Assembly: GCA_031308135.1 (NCBI GenBank)
Contig: JAHLJT010000631.1
Coordinates: 255,501-319,500, forward strand
Direction: 5' to 3'
From: Acheta domesticus
Taxonomy: Eukaryota; Arthropoda; Insecta; Orthoptera; Gryllidae
DNA length: 64,000 bases
A program made the translations under genes and the position numbers. Below, piece by piece: positions 10,988 through 21,453 of the stretch. The notes under the pieces were generated by a model that was not told the DNA's origin, ran no database searches, and saw only the letters and a program-made list of their open reading frames with translations. Positions within the stretch are counted from its first letter, which is position 1, and every line of letters starts with the position of its first letter.

Positions 10988-11491
10988 ATGGATCTTCTGA
11001 GATTCATCTGCTGCTGCAATTATCTCAAAGTTTCACTCGTATTTGGAGGATGTTTTGGAAGTTTGAGTTTAATCCGTGCTATCTATTGGACCAAGCAAGG
11101 AGCGTCATTTTACGGTACTTTGGCCGAAATAGGACCGGAATCGTTCCTTCACACCCTTGTACTGGTCGACGAGTGGCTGGTAGTTGTGTGTGTGGTGTGG
11201 CTTCTTCTAGGACTATGCGTGTCCAGTACGACTGTTTTGTTCCAATGGATCATCGGCTTCTCAATTGTGATTGTGATTTACACAGTGCTGACGATTTTAT
11301 GTAACGTATACTTGGAGTCTGATGAATATTCATTTAAACTGATGGTTATGAAATACAGTGGCGTGCTGTGCACCCCTTTCTACATTGTTTGGATTCTAGT
11401 TGTTTACAGTCACATCCAAGAACTGAAGGAAGAGGAAAAACCCAAATTGCGTAAACGCATGGAAGCCGCCGCGGAACAATTGACGATATGA
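10988..11491 (+). CDS. Four-pass membrane protein, 167 aa, single exon
   Basis: The open frame encodes a small, very hydrophobic protein. The N-terminus has three adjacent cysteines (FICCCNY, residues 7-13). Four predicted membrane spans lie at about 14-35, 62-82, 84-108 and 123-143. The cytosol-like tail is charged (ELKEEEKPKLRKRMEAAAEQ). The acidic loop ESDEYS sits between spans 3 and 4. This layout, with a Cys-rich N-terminus and about 160-190 residues, is common among insect DUF4728/LAPTM-like small tetraspanning proteins, but I cannot confirm that family by eye. The first ATG (GAAATGG context) gives the full first span, so it is the chosen start. No intron is seen within the frame. The final 71 codons and the 3' flank are duplicated downstream at 11866-12252. 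Confidence 0.65.
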   Translation: MDLLRFICCCNYLKVSLVFGGCFGSLSLIRAIYWTKQGASFYGTLAEIGPESFLHTLVLVDEWLVVVCVVWLLLGLCVSSTTVLFQWIIGFSIVIVIYTVLTILCNVYLESDEYSFKLMVMKYSGVLCTPFYIVWILVVYSHIQELKEEEKPKLRKRMEAAAEQLTI

Positions 11492-11665
11492 AAATAAGAG
11501 CATTTTCCAAAACTTATTCACACATTTATTCGATCTACTAATGATTCAAGAGGGCAGTGATTCAACAGAAGCGTTGGCATTTTTGTTTTCGTGGTAAAAC
11601 GTAAGTCTATGCTAGCAACGAATGTACGCATATTATAAACATATTTGTGTTTGAAATAAGTGTTT
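11279..11665 (+). repeat. 387-bp direct duplication, copy 1 (3' half of the gene)
   Basis: This block is identical, with no indel and no substitution that I could find, to 11866-12252 (constant offset 587). It starts inside codon 97 or 98 (TACACAGTG) and runs through the stop codon into about 175 bp of 3' flank. Confidence 0.9.
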
Positions 11666-11865
11666 TTTTAATTTTACTTTTTCTCAAACAGCGAGACAAT
11701 AGCTTCATAAGAGTGAATAGAACTGGAACTACAACTTAGCACAGGGGAGCGACGATATTGTCACTGGACACCTCAATAATCAATAGGTATTGTATTGTAT
11801 TATTGTATAGGGGTAGAGATTATAATTACAGGAAGAAAAAAGTTACTGAAACTAATTTTGGGAAA

Positions 11866-12252
11866 TACACAGTGCTGACGATTTTATGTAACGTATACTT
11901 GGAGTCTGATGAATATTCATTTAAACTGATGGTTATGAAATACAGTGGCGTGCTGTGCACCCCTTTCTACATTGTTTGGATTCTAGTTGTTTACAGTCAC
12001 ATCCAAGAACTGAAGGAAGAGGAAAAACCCAAATTGCGTAAACGCATGGAAGCCGCCGCGGAACAATTGACGATATGAAAATAAGAGCATTTTCCAAAAC
12101 TTATTCACACATTTATTCGATCTACTAATGATTCAAGAGGGCAGTGATTCAACAGAAGCGTTGGCATTTTTGTTTTCGTGGTAAAACGTAAGTCTATGCT
12201 AGCAACGAATGTACGCATATTATAAACATATTTGTGTTTGAAATAAGTGTTT
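11866..12252 (+). pseudogene. Identical copy of the last 71 codons plus 3' flank
   Basis: Second copy of the duplicated block. It encodes YTVLTILCN through the stop, without the first three membrane spans. Upstream it joins unrelated sequence (TTTTGGGAAA), so it has no start of its own. The block begins with TACACAG, which could act as a 3' splice site, so use as an alternative last exon is possible but unsupported. The identity implies either a very recent event, gene conversion or an assembly duplication. Confidence 0.7.
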
Positions 12253-12689
12253 CTCTTTAGGGCAGTTTAAATTAATCTTTTGGGAATCTAGATTTTATTC
12301 TTCGGCGTTGGTTATAGGTTTTTTCTCGTTTGAATGTGGAAGTTGCAGGGGAGCATGATAAGGAAAGAAAAAAATATTTGATTGGTGACTCATATAATGA
12401 TCAATCATGTAAAGAACAAACTCTCTATGGAGTCGCTTGTTTGATACGTACCAAGGCTTTTCAAGTAGTAAAGAAAGTGAGAGAGTCTTCTTGGCGTTTT
12501 GATATTAATTGAATTATTGAATCAATTTAATTCACTACTCAAAATAATAAATTTAATACATTTCAAAATAAAATACATGTATATACAGGTAATTTTAAAA
12601 AAATCATGTCCGTCCTTCGGGCGGGATACGGAATGAGACGAAAAATGAAAATTACGAAGAATACTTTCGACCTGAATCCGCAGCTATTA
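12253..12689. other. AT-rich spacer, no feature seen
   Basis: Only short open frames without recognisable content. Confidence 0.35.
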
Positions 12690-12850
12690 CGCGGATTCTG
12701 TAAAAAATATACTCATTAGCCCTAAGACGTGGTTATTTTCCCAACACATGGAAACAAGCAGTAATCATCACAATTTTAAAACCTAACAAATTTCACAATG
12801 ACCCCGCCCGTTACAGGCCCATAGGTATTTTTTCCGTATTAAGCAAATTA
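12690..12850 (+). mobile_element. Decayed jockey-like LINE, RT fragment 1
   Basis: Conceptual translation gives ALRRGYFPNTWKQAV, then IITILKPNKFHNDPARYRPI and GIFSVLSKLH, the RT block containing FP..WK and YRPI in jockey-clade LINEs. It is interrupted at 12850 by a DNA transposon and resumes at 14226. No long frame survives. Confidence 0.65.
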
Positions 12851-14222
12851 CACAGATCTACAACCAAAACTTTGATTTCATAATTTTGGCTAATCTTTAT
12901 GCTTTTTGGTGTGCTGAAAACGAATGTGAAGTCCGTCCTTCTCCATCACGTACAGATTTCGTTCAAATCATGAAACATAATACCTATTTTGTAGCATATG
13001 CACATGTTTACATTAGTAACCAATATTTTTTTCTTAAACGATTTCTGACATTCTATACACTTATTATGTTCTAATAACACTTTGCTTGAATAGATGGTTT
13101 GGTCATGAAGGTTCTGTTCAGATAGGAAGGTGATTGCGATCTTTTCTCGGTAATCCCCTTCTGAAGTTAATCAAGATAGAAATGGTTATATATATATGGA
13201 AATTGGAGCCCACTTTATTGCTCATTCTCCCAGTCCAGTAGTGTCAATTGAAGTAAAAACCTTCACTTAAGTCATCTAGTTGCTTGAAAGTGATTGAAAA
13301 GGTTTTCCAAAGTTTCAAAGTGCATTTTGAAAAAATGTTCATCGGCATTGTTTTACCAGTTCATACTACTTCTGTTTTATCTGTGGTGAGTTCACAATCA
13401 AGAAGTACCAAATAAATATAACAGATTTCATCACAAGAAAGTGAATGTTTCAAGTACCTATGCTCCGTGTTTCCTGGTTTAAGTGACGATAAAAAAAGAA
13501 ATCTTTGTAGGCCCAGACACCATAAAACGTTTCTCAGATCCACATTTTGCTCAGACCATGGATGAGAAGGAGAAGGAGCCTGGAATTACATTAAAGAGGT
13601 TGTTGACAAATTCCTTGATAAGGTAAATGATCCTAACTACAGATGTATCGTGGAACGCATGCTGAAGGCTTTTCAAATACTAGGTTGCCACATGAGTTTG
13701 TAGGTTCACTTCCTACACTCGCATGTGGACTATTTTCCGGAAAACTTGGGGAACGTAAGTGAACAACAAGAGGAAAGGTTCCCTCACGACATCAAGAGGA
13801 TAGAACGTAGGTGTCAAGATGCGTGGAACTTGAACCTGATGGCGGGCTGTTGCTGGATGCTACATCATCAAACACCTGAAGTCATATTCCCGGAAGCGCA
13901 CACGATGTTTCCAGGAGAAAATTACACGTTTTCATAATAATTACAATTAAATATGCATAATTGTTTACTCTGGCAAGCTTATATCAGTACGAAACAATGC
14001 ATTTGGTATTGTTAATAACTTGAAAATAAATAAAAACTGTCAGCCGATTCTGTTTCCTTATGCCGTTATAACTACCTTTAGAGATCGGACTTGAGATTGA
14101 AAAAAATCTGTACGTGCAAGAGAAAAACTGACCTCACTTTCGGTTTCAGCACACCAAAAAACATAAAGATCAGATGATATTATCAAATCAAATTTCGAAA
14201 AGTTTTCGTTTGTAGACCTGTG
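12851..14222 (+). mobile_element. 1.37-kb DNA transposon with ~125-bp TIRs, nested in the LINE
   Basis: The left arm starts CACAGATCTACAACCAAAAC (12851) and the right arm ends with the complement of CACAGGTCTACAAACGAAAAC (14222). The arms keep matching inward for about 125 bp, including TTTTTGGTGTGCTGAAA and CACGTACAGATTT. TTA directly flanks both ends (12848-12850 and 14223-14225), consistent with a 3-bp target duplication. The LINE reading frame resumes across the insertion (SKLH then RLNIFLANIN). CAC-type termini with a 3-bp duplication fit the CMC (EnSpm/Chapaev) group or a similar one; I cannot settle the superfamily. The interior holds the remnant at 13470-13937. Confidence 0.75.
13470..13937 (+). 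pseudogene. Transposon-encoded protein remnant (HSHxDxFPENLG family)
   Basis: Translation reads KKEIFVGPDTIKRFSDPHFAQ, AWNYIKEVVDKF, VERMLKAFQILGCHMSL, a stop, VHFLHSHVDYFPENLGNVSE, ERFPHDIKRIERRCQ and LNLMAGCCWML. I recognise this block order (FVGPxI, LGCxMSLKxHFLHSHLDFFPENLG, ERFHxDIxxxExRYQGxW, NMxADYCWxLxR) from a transposon-associated protein family common in arthropod and cnidarian genomes, whose superfamily I cannot name with certainty. An in-frame TAG sits right after CHMSL, and Trp and Tyr positions are changed, so the copy is dead. Its position inside the TIR pair makes it the likely transposase or accessory gene of the element. Confidence 0.55.
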
Positions 14223-14225
14223 TTA

Positions 14226-14775
14226 TTCGCGAAACTAATACTATTTAGACTAAACATTTTCCTCGCTAATATTAACATCTCTTCCTGTCAACTTCAATTC
14301 AGATCAAACTATTCTACAGTCTACCAACTCTTAAGAATTACTTAAGACATTGCCCAGGCCTTTTACAATAAGAACTACCTAACAGCCGCATTTTAGAATT
14401 TCATACAAGCGTTTGATCGTATCTGGCACCAAGGCTTACTTTACAAATTACGACACATAGGAATTCCCGTCTATTTATTCAACATAATACAAAGTTTCAT
14501 CTCAAATCGCTCTTTCTCGGTCAAATTACACAATTATATTTCTCCTCCCTCTCGCACACACACTTTAAGATATTCACCTCACTCGTTCGAGAAAAAACAT
14601 AACAGCAGTGTATGCTGATGACATAACCATCTATAATGCGGACACACAGCTTTCCCCTGCCATACATCACGTGCAAAATATACTACAAATTTTTCAGAAT
14701 TGGGCATAATGGAGACTTAATCTAAACCCATCCACATGCGAAGCTAAATGATTCACACTTCGGTGCATCAACAAT
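14226..14775 (+). mobile_element. Decayed jockey-like LINE, RT fragment 2
   Basis: This continues fragment 1 after the insertion. LNIFLANINI, then F(I)QAFDRIWHQGLLYKLRH and IPVYLFNIIQSFISNRSFSVK, then AVYADDITIYNAD and LNPSTCEAK are the A, C and D blocks of a jockey-type RT. The QGxPQGxxLxP block is deleted or scrambled around 14540-14580. Stops and frameshifts are frequent. Confidence 0.65.
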
Positions 14776-14799
14776 CCTACTCTCATATGTATTTTTAAA

Positions 14800-15262
14800 A
14801 CGTTCCGTTCCGTTTTTGAGAAATTTTTGAAAATGTCCGGAGGGCTTCATGTAAATTTTGAAGAATCTTTTTCAAAATATCAAAGCTTCGACTCAAACCA
14901 GATCGACCGGGGAATATTCATTTTGGAAGAAATCGTACCTATGGTTTAGGCGCCAATAGTGTTCACAGACGGACAGATGGACGGACGGAGTTTTGCTCTC
15001 AATTGGTTTTTCGGTATCAAGGACCCACAAAATAAGGAAACATCACGTGTTAGGGGATTTTTTTCTTAATTTAGCACTTGCTTTTATCCACTTTTTTCTT
15101 ATCAGCGACCGGCAATGAATTTTTTTCCGCCGAAAATTCGCCGTTTTTTCGCGCAGCATTACATAACTTTCCCTATACTACGTATATTACTCTGTATATA
15201 CGTATACGTTACTACGTATATTACTCTGTATATACGTACGTATACGGGAAAGTAAAAAGGAA
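14800..15262 (+). repeat. Dispersed repeat C, copy 1, with foldback tail
   Basis: Matches 28630-28880: TTTGAAGAATCTTTTTCAAA, AGATCGACCGGGGAATAT, TTTTTTTCCGCCGAAAATT and TTTTTTCGCGCAGCATTACA. The end contains CTTTCCCTATAC... and ...GTATACGGGAAAG as an inverted pair with TACGTA repeats between. This copy has an extra ~150 bp (14950-15110) that the other lacks, including a short GGACGGACGG-type run. Confidence 0.75.
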
Positions 15263-15299
15263 ATGTACTGTGATGGTCCATTTGGACAGTAATTAAATA

Positions 15300-16745
15300 A
15301 ATTAATCGAAATATTAGGGAAGTGACATAGTGTAGAAACAAAACAAACAGTCAAAGATGCTATTGTAAGGTAGAAAGTGCTATTTTATTTTAAGAAAATC
15401 CAAGGAACTGTATCGTTAGAAGACCAGTGGGAAATAAATAAACAAATAGGGAATATTTATTCAATAAAAAAAACAATCGCACAAGTCTATATTATTTCGG
15501 AATAATGAAAATTTTAATTAAAGAAAACATTCCCATATTTGGACAAGCGAATTGAGTGTGTTGACATAATGTGGAATCACAAACTTTTAATATCTATAAC
15601 AAGATTCGAGTTTTGAAAAGCAGAAAATTATAAATATTATTATTCGGACTTTTACTTTGAATTCATTGTAACGAAGAAAGTATGTGAATGTAGTTGCATT
15701 AATAAAGTGTAAAAGGTATTACGAATCTGACACAAGAGAACAGCTGTTTTCTGTATTAAAACTGCGCGGTGAAAAATGTATTATAACAATGCATAGGTTC
15801 AGGCGGCTTTATGCTTTTGGACGGGATGCATTGTGTTGCAAACGAGTTGGCAGATTTGAGTAGAACATTTTCTGAAACGTTTTGAGATTTTTAAAGAGTG
15901 AATATTAGTCCGGGAGTGTGGAAATCGGATTCCAGATAAAAATGGTATGCTAATGGAACAAATATGCACACAGTCTGGGAACATCTACCAAGAAAGTGAT
16001 TAACTTTATTAAAATAAAATGTATGACTGGCCAAGACTATGCTTAATTTTAAGGATAAATTAGAATGGCCATCAAAAGAATTCAATCTCAAACAAAGTGC
16101 ACTCGTATAAATGAGATGTAAATAAATAAGTGTGAATGTGTGAATATTTTTAAATTTGTAAAGATAAATTGTTTGTCGAAAGGGTAGATATTAATGTGTA
16201 TTGTTATACAAATGTTTTTGATTGGAAATTGGGTTCACCGTATGTCATTTCGGCCGGAAAAGAAATCTGAAAACAAACAAAATAATTGCTGACAAAACGT
16301 TCGGCAGCCATTGTTGAAATTTATGTTTGTGTTTAGAAGGTAGAAAACGCCATATGACAGAGAAAGAATATTTGAAATCACCTTCCCAATTAAACTATAA
16401 TACTTATCGCTACCCTGTATAGCGACTTCGCAAACCCACATATAAAATAAAATTTGCACTGAAAGAAACGTAAACCGTATCAATGTTGGAGTCATAGCGG
16501 ATCTGTGGCTGGGTATTATAATTAAAGCATAGGTCTGTATTAACAAAGTGTGGGGTGAAAATAATTAAAAGTAGTCATAATTGCTGATAGTGATTCGTAA
16601 GGTTTATGATTCCTCACAGTACAATGCGCGAAAGTATATGCTTTGGAGTACTACTAGATTTGTTGAGTAGTGTGCGTGCTACTTTTTGGATTGCCATTTT
16701 GTGTAGTTTTATGCTACAGAGCTTGAGCTAAGCAGCCTGCTAGTA
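15300..16745. other. AT-rich region, no gene seen
   Basis: No family-like reading frame, no repeat structure and no RNA gene recognised. Confidence 0.4.
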
Positions 16746-16823
16746 TTGTTTCCAGCTTTTAATTCGCGATTTCGTGATTACTGTATTCCTTTGTGGATTT
16801 GTTCTTTCATTAAAGTATCTTTA

Positions 16824-16960
16824 ATGGAACGGGAGAAGAAATGGAAGACTTGCCAGAGCAATCAGAGAAATGAATGCTGGTTAAAAGACCGAAAGAAACG
16901 TTTCCTTGTAAATAAATTGCTTTTGGCGCGTCAACTGAGAATACAACAAATACAAAAGTA
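16824..16960 (+). CDS. Possible first coding exon ending at a GTAAGT donor
   Basis: From an ATG at 16824 the frame encodes about 45 residues, strongly basic (MEREKKWKTCQSNQ..., LKDRKKRFLVNKLLLARQLR). It runs into a consensus 5' splice site, AAAAGTAAGTTAAT, at about 16957. Codon content looks like protein, unlike the surrounding AT noise. No downstream exon, acceptor or promoter could be linked to it. It could equally be a chance frame or a fragment of a decayed transposase. Confidence 0.25.
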
Positions 16961-17545
16961 AGTTAATTTCCTTCCATGTTCATTTAGGCGTTGGTTGATT
17001 GTAAATCCCAGATAATCAAAAAGGAAAGTTGTGACAAACAATAGCATTCTTAGAAAACCTTCGTAAGGCAGAGGGCTTGTGGCATTGATGCCATAAGCTG
17101 ATCGGAGTCGATACTTCGAAACAAACTATACTAGCAAACTGAAGGAATTTAAATTTTATAGATAATTGTAGCGTGTCAGCAAATATAATCCGTAACATAT
17201 TGAATCCAATTTAAGTAAATTCGTTTCTTTCGTAACATTTATCTGTGTATCCAACTTTGATGATAGATGCATTCCGAGTCTGAATTTCTTTCTGTACTTA
17301 TAAAATTGGGCTAACATAACTTACTTTTAAATTATTTCATGCATTTAAATTTCTTGTTGGATTTGTTACTAAGAGAAATAGAGCGACAACTTCGAAGTAA
17401 AAGATATAGTAAAATTTCTTGATAGTAACTTATGTTTAACGCGTCTTTATCTAATTTGAGACTGTGTTTGTTGTCAAACATTGTCGCATTTAATATGACG
17501 TAAAGGATAGGTATATGGAAAAAAACTTCAAACAAACTAAAATTA

Positions 17546-17725
17546 CAGTAAACCATCATTAGCACGAACTCGCTTAACACGAATTCGCCGTAACAAGAAC
17601 AAAACTTCGTTCCCGGCAAGGTATTACCGTAATACGAACATTTACAATACTCGGATAACACGAACTTTTACAACAAACTCCAATTATTTCGGTCCCTTGG
17701 AATTCGTGCTAATGAGGGTTTACTG
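17546..17725. mobile_element. 180-bp pogo/Tigger-type MITE, TA target duplication
   Basis: The ends are CAGTAAACCATCATTAGCAC and the complement of CAGTAAACCCTCATTAGCAC, about 23 of 24 bases matching, both flanked by TA (17544-17545 and 17726-17727). CAGT termini and TA duplication are the signature of Tc1/mariner-pogo elements. There is no coding capacity. Confidence 0.8.
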
Positions 17726-17779
17726 TATTTCAGCCAAAAATCTTAAATTCTTCATATATTTGTATCAATTTCCAAACAA

Positions 17780-17990
17780 AAGCCGTGCGGGCTGCGTGGG
17801 CCCTACGGGCAGCGGAAGCGGACGGTGGCGCCTCCTCGCGCCAGGACGCCGCAGGGGGCGTGGTCGTCGGGCGGCGTCTCGGGGAGGCCGGCGGCGGCCC
17901 GCGCCCAGGCCAGCGCCGCCGGCGCCAGCGGCACGTCCGCCGCGCACAGCTGCCGCGCGGCGCCGCCTCCCCCACCTGCACTTCCATTCA
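17780..17990. other. Isolated very GC-rich block
   Basis: About 200 bp of roughly 80% GC (CGCC, GGCG, CCGCGC runs) with sharp edges in AT-rich DNA. All frames are open because stops are rare, so open frames here prove nothing. One minus-strand frame (LCAADVPLAPAALAWARAAA, then HAPCGVLARGG) reads somewhat like protein, and on that strand TGCAG precedes it as a possible acceptor. It could be a GC-rich exon, a CpG-island core or an unrelated insertion. Confidence 0.35.
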
Positions 17991-18039
17991 CTCGTTACGT
18001 TCATTTGATTTATTGATTTGAGTTTCTTGGCTGGCCTTG

Positions 18040-18214
18040 GATGAGTCGCGTCTCAGTCGATGGAGCTGGCCATCATGTTCTGGTCTTCTTCAGAGCTATA
18101 CTGCTTGAAGTAGTGTAGTTCTAAAGAAGGCCACAACAAGAGCAGTATAGCTGTGAAGAAGGCCGCAACAAGATGGCCGAAACGTTCCCTTCATCGACTG
18201 AGACGCGGCTCATC
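18040..18214. repeat. Foldback repeat with nested inverted and direct repeats
   Basis: The outer arms (18040-18064 and 18190-18214) are 25 bp and complementary at about 23 positions. Inside, AGCTATACTGCT pairs with AGCAGTATAGCT, and GAAGAAGGCC(A/G)CAACAAGA occurs twice in direct orientation. It has a small non-autonomous element layout. Confidence 0.65.
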
Positions 18215-18404
18215 CCGGACAGCAAAGAATACAATGACTCCGGCCGCGGAAACGAATCCTTATTGATTTGATTGATTTTGTTGTTGATTTGATTCATTGA
18301 TTTGTGTTGATTTGATTGACTGATAACAGATCTGGGCGCGTCTACAGCTGTCAATAATCAATAAATGTAGTACATGTGTTGCGCAGTGATCTTCCCTCGC
18401 TGGG

Positions 18405-18790
18405 TGGTACCGAGAGAAGTGGCTCAGTGCATCAACTGATGTCACTGCAGTGCCTCCGGGAGGTCCTAGGTTGGAATCCCGGACGGTGGCAGGATTTTCG
18501 ACACTAGCTTGTTAGCTCTATTGTTTTCAGTCGCTGTCTGGAGGAAAATTCTAGCGGCCGGCTGTTCTGATCGGTAGTTTTCCGTGTTTTCTCCGATCAA
18601 CACCAGGAGAATGGCTGAGCAGTACCCTTACAAACGGGTCATGGACCGCGCGCGATCTTTCCTATCTCTTCCTTGTCATATCCTCACCCCTTACACACAC
18701 ACATACACACACACACACGCACTAACATGTACTACACTCCCACACATGCCAGTATACCGGTCGGGGGCTTACAGCTTGTCCTGGCTGGGG
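18405..18790 (+). repeat. tRNA-derived SINE, family 1, copy 1
   Basis: A box-A-like GTGGCTCAGTGC (about 18419) and a box-B-like GGTTGGAATCC (18469-18479) sit at pol III promoter spacing. They are followed by a body ATTTTCGACACTAGCT...AGTCGCTGT and an AC-repeat 3' region (about 18690-18720). The same head and body occur at 32970-33120. The anticodon region does not fold as a tRNA, so it is a SINE head. Confidence 0.7.
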
Positions 18791-19194
18791 CGGTGTCCGC
18801 TGGTGGCCAAGTGTAAAGAAGGAAGGATCATGCGCATTCTGTGGCCCGTTTTTTAAGGTACTGTTGAGGCTTTCGACTGGTATTGACGGGAGAAACCATG
18901 TAAAACTACAGATCAAAGCAATCGGACATTAGAATTCTCATTCACTCGGCGGCAGAAGTCAACCTAGCTACCTAGGTTTTGTCAAAAATCCGTCACCGTT
19001 GGATCTCGATCACTAGAACTTCCCTGTCAGAGTCCTGCAGTAACAAACGTTCTTGCCCTGAGCCATCTAAGCCGATACCAATTGTTGTCCAGGTACTCAA
19101 CAAAGAGATTACGGGATGTGATAGAATTTTTTGCGGAAATATTTTGAAAGTACTTTCAACAACTTATGATTAATGAATGACATCGAAGGAAATG

Positions 19195-19290
19195 AACATG
19201 GTGGCGATTGTAAGCGCTCGGGCGTACTAGTGAACGCGCGGATTCGATCCCAGCAGGGAAAGCCTTGACCAGAAAGTTACGAGTGCGCAC
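19195..19290 (+). repeat. tRNA-like fragment with B box
   Basis: CGGATTCGATCCCAG is a good B-box match in a GC-rich 80-bp patch. A box A is not convincing, so this is a weak SINE-head candidate. Confidence 0.3.
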
Positions 19291-19299
19291 GCCCACCAT

Positions 19300-19955
19300 T
19301 TTGATCAATGGTCACTTTGGCTTTCGTGATCACGTTCTACCAAATGCCGAAATTGCATTTTGTATAAAGTGGTACGTTCCACACTCTGTATAATGAGCCA
19401 CGAACCACGCGCATCATTCCCATAACAATCATTTCATGATCTCCATTTTGGGTTTGGGAACTATGGGAGAGTACGTCCCATCATAACACCGTCTTAACTG
19501 GCATTCGCGGAAAGCCCTTGCAGACCCTGCATGTAAGCGGGACTAACAACAGGAAAAAATAATTCCGATGAAAAAAACAAAACAAACTAGAATGCATAAG
19601 CAGAGCCTCCGAGAATTTTTTTAATTCGCTTTTTACTCTCCACAGCCGCATTTCTGAGACCTTGCTCTCAAAGTAATCTTTCTTTTTCCACTTTAGTCAC
19701 TGGCAAAAGAAAAACTCTCAGAAGTTTTAGAGTTAGATTTGATTCTATTACGTCAATGCATATCAGATGTTGTACAACATTGATTCTTTAAATGCCTATT
19801 GATAGCCCTTTAAAAAAACATCATTTGTTTAAAATTAAGAGTTGACGTTTATTGACTTTTTTAAGAAATGAAGTTATTAAGATTAAAAATAAATTTTCTA
19901 TTCACTTTTCGAGAGTGTTTTGCCCAGACCCTCTAAAGACCTACACTCCATGGTT
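19300..19955. other. No gene seen
   Basis: Mixed-composition DNA with no recognised feature. Confidence 0.35.
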
Positions 19956-19961
19956 ACGTCA

Positions 19962-20220
19962 TCTCTCTCTCTCTCTCTCTTCCTTTCTCTCTCGTTCGTT
20001 CTTTCTTTCTCCCTCTTTCTCTTCCTTTCTTTATTTCTCTCTTTCTCTCCCTCTCTATCTCTTTCCTTTTTGTCTCTTTCACTCCCTCTTTTCTTCTCTC
20101 TTTCTCTCCCTCTTTCCTTCTTTCATTCTCTCTTTCTTCCTTCCTTCCTTTCTCTTTCTTTCTGACTTCCTCTTTCTTTTCTTTCTCACTTTCTCTCTCT
20201 CTCTCTCTCTGTCTCTCTTG
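19962..20220 (+). repeat. ~250-bp pyrimidine-rich (CT)n/(CTTT)n tract
   Basis: Almost pure C and T on the plus strand. The Ser/Leu/Phe-rich and Glu/Arg/Lys-rich open frames here are products of the simple repeat. Confidence 0.9.
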
Positions 20221-20446
20221 GTTCTCCGGTTCTTCCATGCCATGTAAACAAAAATTCACCTCTATCTCCATTTTGTTAGTGATTCTCCTTCAGTTCCCTG
20301 ATCTGTCGTAACGTTCAATTGTAAGATTCCTCCCTAAAACACGAAATACTCGTACTAACAGTTCCTTCTTCACACACTTGCTCAAGTTCAATTGTTACGT
20401 TACTTATCAGCTATTCAGACATTTAATATACGCGTATTCTCATAAT

Positions 20447-21217
20447 TAGATATCAGATGTTTAGGCACTAAAAATCGTCTTTTAGGCGCCTAAAAAGGCA
20501 CTGAAAATGTCAAGAATAAGGAGAAAAAAGACACTGTCATAAATTACATTTACAATAAAATTATTAGGAAAACTCCACACATATTTACAACTCTTCTTCA
20601 TTTTATTCTTAATAGTTTCCATTGTAATATATTACCAGTAACTTTTCAAGGATCGCAATTTCAAATCTGCAACGATTGGGAGACAAAATCAGTTTGAATA
20701 AAGAGAAGGATTTCTGAAAGTCTACTGACGTGTCCGGCATATATTTTAGAAGTCCAAAATTAGCAATACTGAAACCTTCTGGAATTTACATTTATTTCCA
20801 CTCAAAAGGTGCCCTCGGTGAATTGTCAATCGACCATTTTCTCAGAACATGGCTAGTATTTATGAAATAGGGAAATGGAAAAAAATATGTTGGTATTTTT
20901 TCAGGAATTCTCTGGTATTTCAAAATACAAATACGTGAACTGAAGGTTTCGTAATGAATGGTCAGGTTGGACCATGGTCGATTTTATGACATCTTAGCAT
21001 TATATATAAAAATAATACATAAAAGGTAAAAACGTGCAATAATTCTAAAGAAAAGACATTTATGTAAAAAAAGGCATTTATGCTAAAATAAGCAAAAATA
21101 AACATTATACAACTTCGTCATATGTCATCATTTGTCATGATTCTTGCACATATATTATCAGCTTTTAAAAAAATTCACTAGAAAAAAATAGGCATTTCCC
21201 TAAACATCCGATGTCTA
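20447..21217. mobile_element. hAT-type element, 771 bp, perfect 8-bp target duplication
   Basis: The ends are TAGATATCAGATGTTTAGG and the complement of TAGACATCGGATGTTTAGG, matching at 17 of 19 positions. CTCATAAT flanks both sides exactly (20439-20446 and 21218-21225). An 8-bp target duplication with short imperfect TIRs defines hAT elements. The interior is AT-rich with repeated AGGCATTTA motifs near both ends and no transposase frame, so it is non-autonomous. It lies downstream of (3' to) the second LRR exon, possibly in an intron. Confidence 0.85.
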
Positions 21218-21453
21218 CTCATAATGCTTCTTTAACGATTTAATCGTTCTTGAGTGATTTGCTACTCGGTCTGTAATATAAATTAATTACATCGTCTATA
21301 TCATTTAAACCACCTCAAATCCAACAAATACATTTAAAAAAATGTATTGCATCAAGAATAATTATCTGTCCTTTTGGAAATAATCGCGCACGCAATGTCA
21401 CTTATTACTTCGAACCTTTCTCCCCCTCTCCAACACAAAACTCTTAAGACGTT

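Noticed and set aside
11758..12078. A 106-codon frame including the duplicated gene end
   Set aside because: It starts at TTG in unrelated spacer DNA; only the duplicated part is meaningful.
18405..18500. Functional tRNA gene
   Set aside because: The same head plus body occurs at 32.97 kb; the acceptor and anticodon stems do not form.
19852..20271. Ser/Leu/Phe-rich and Glu/Arg/Lys-rich frames on opposite strands
   Set aside because: Product of the (CT)n/(CTTT)n simple repeat.
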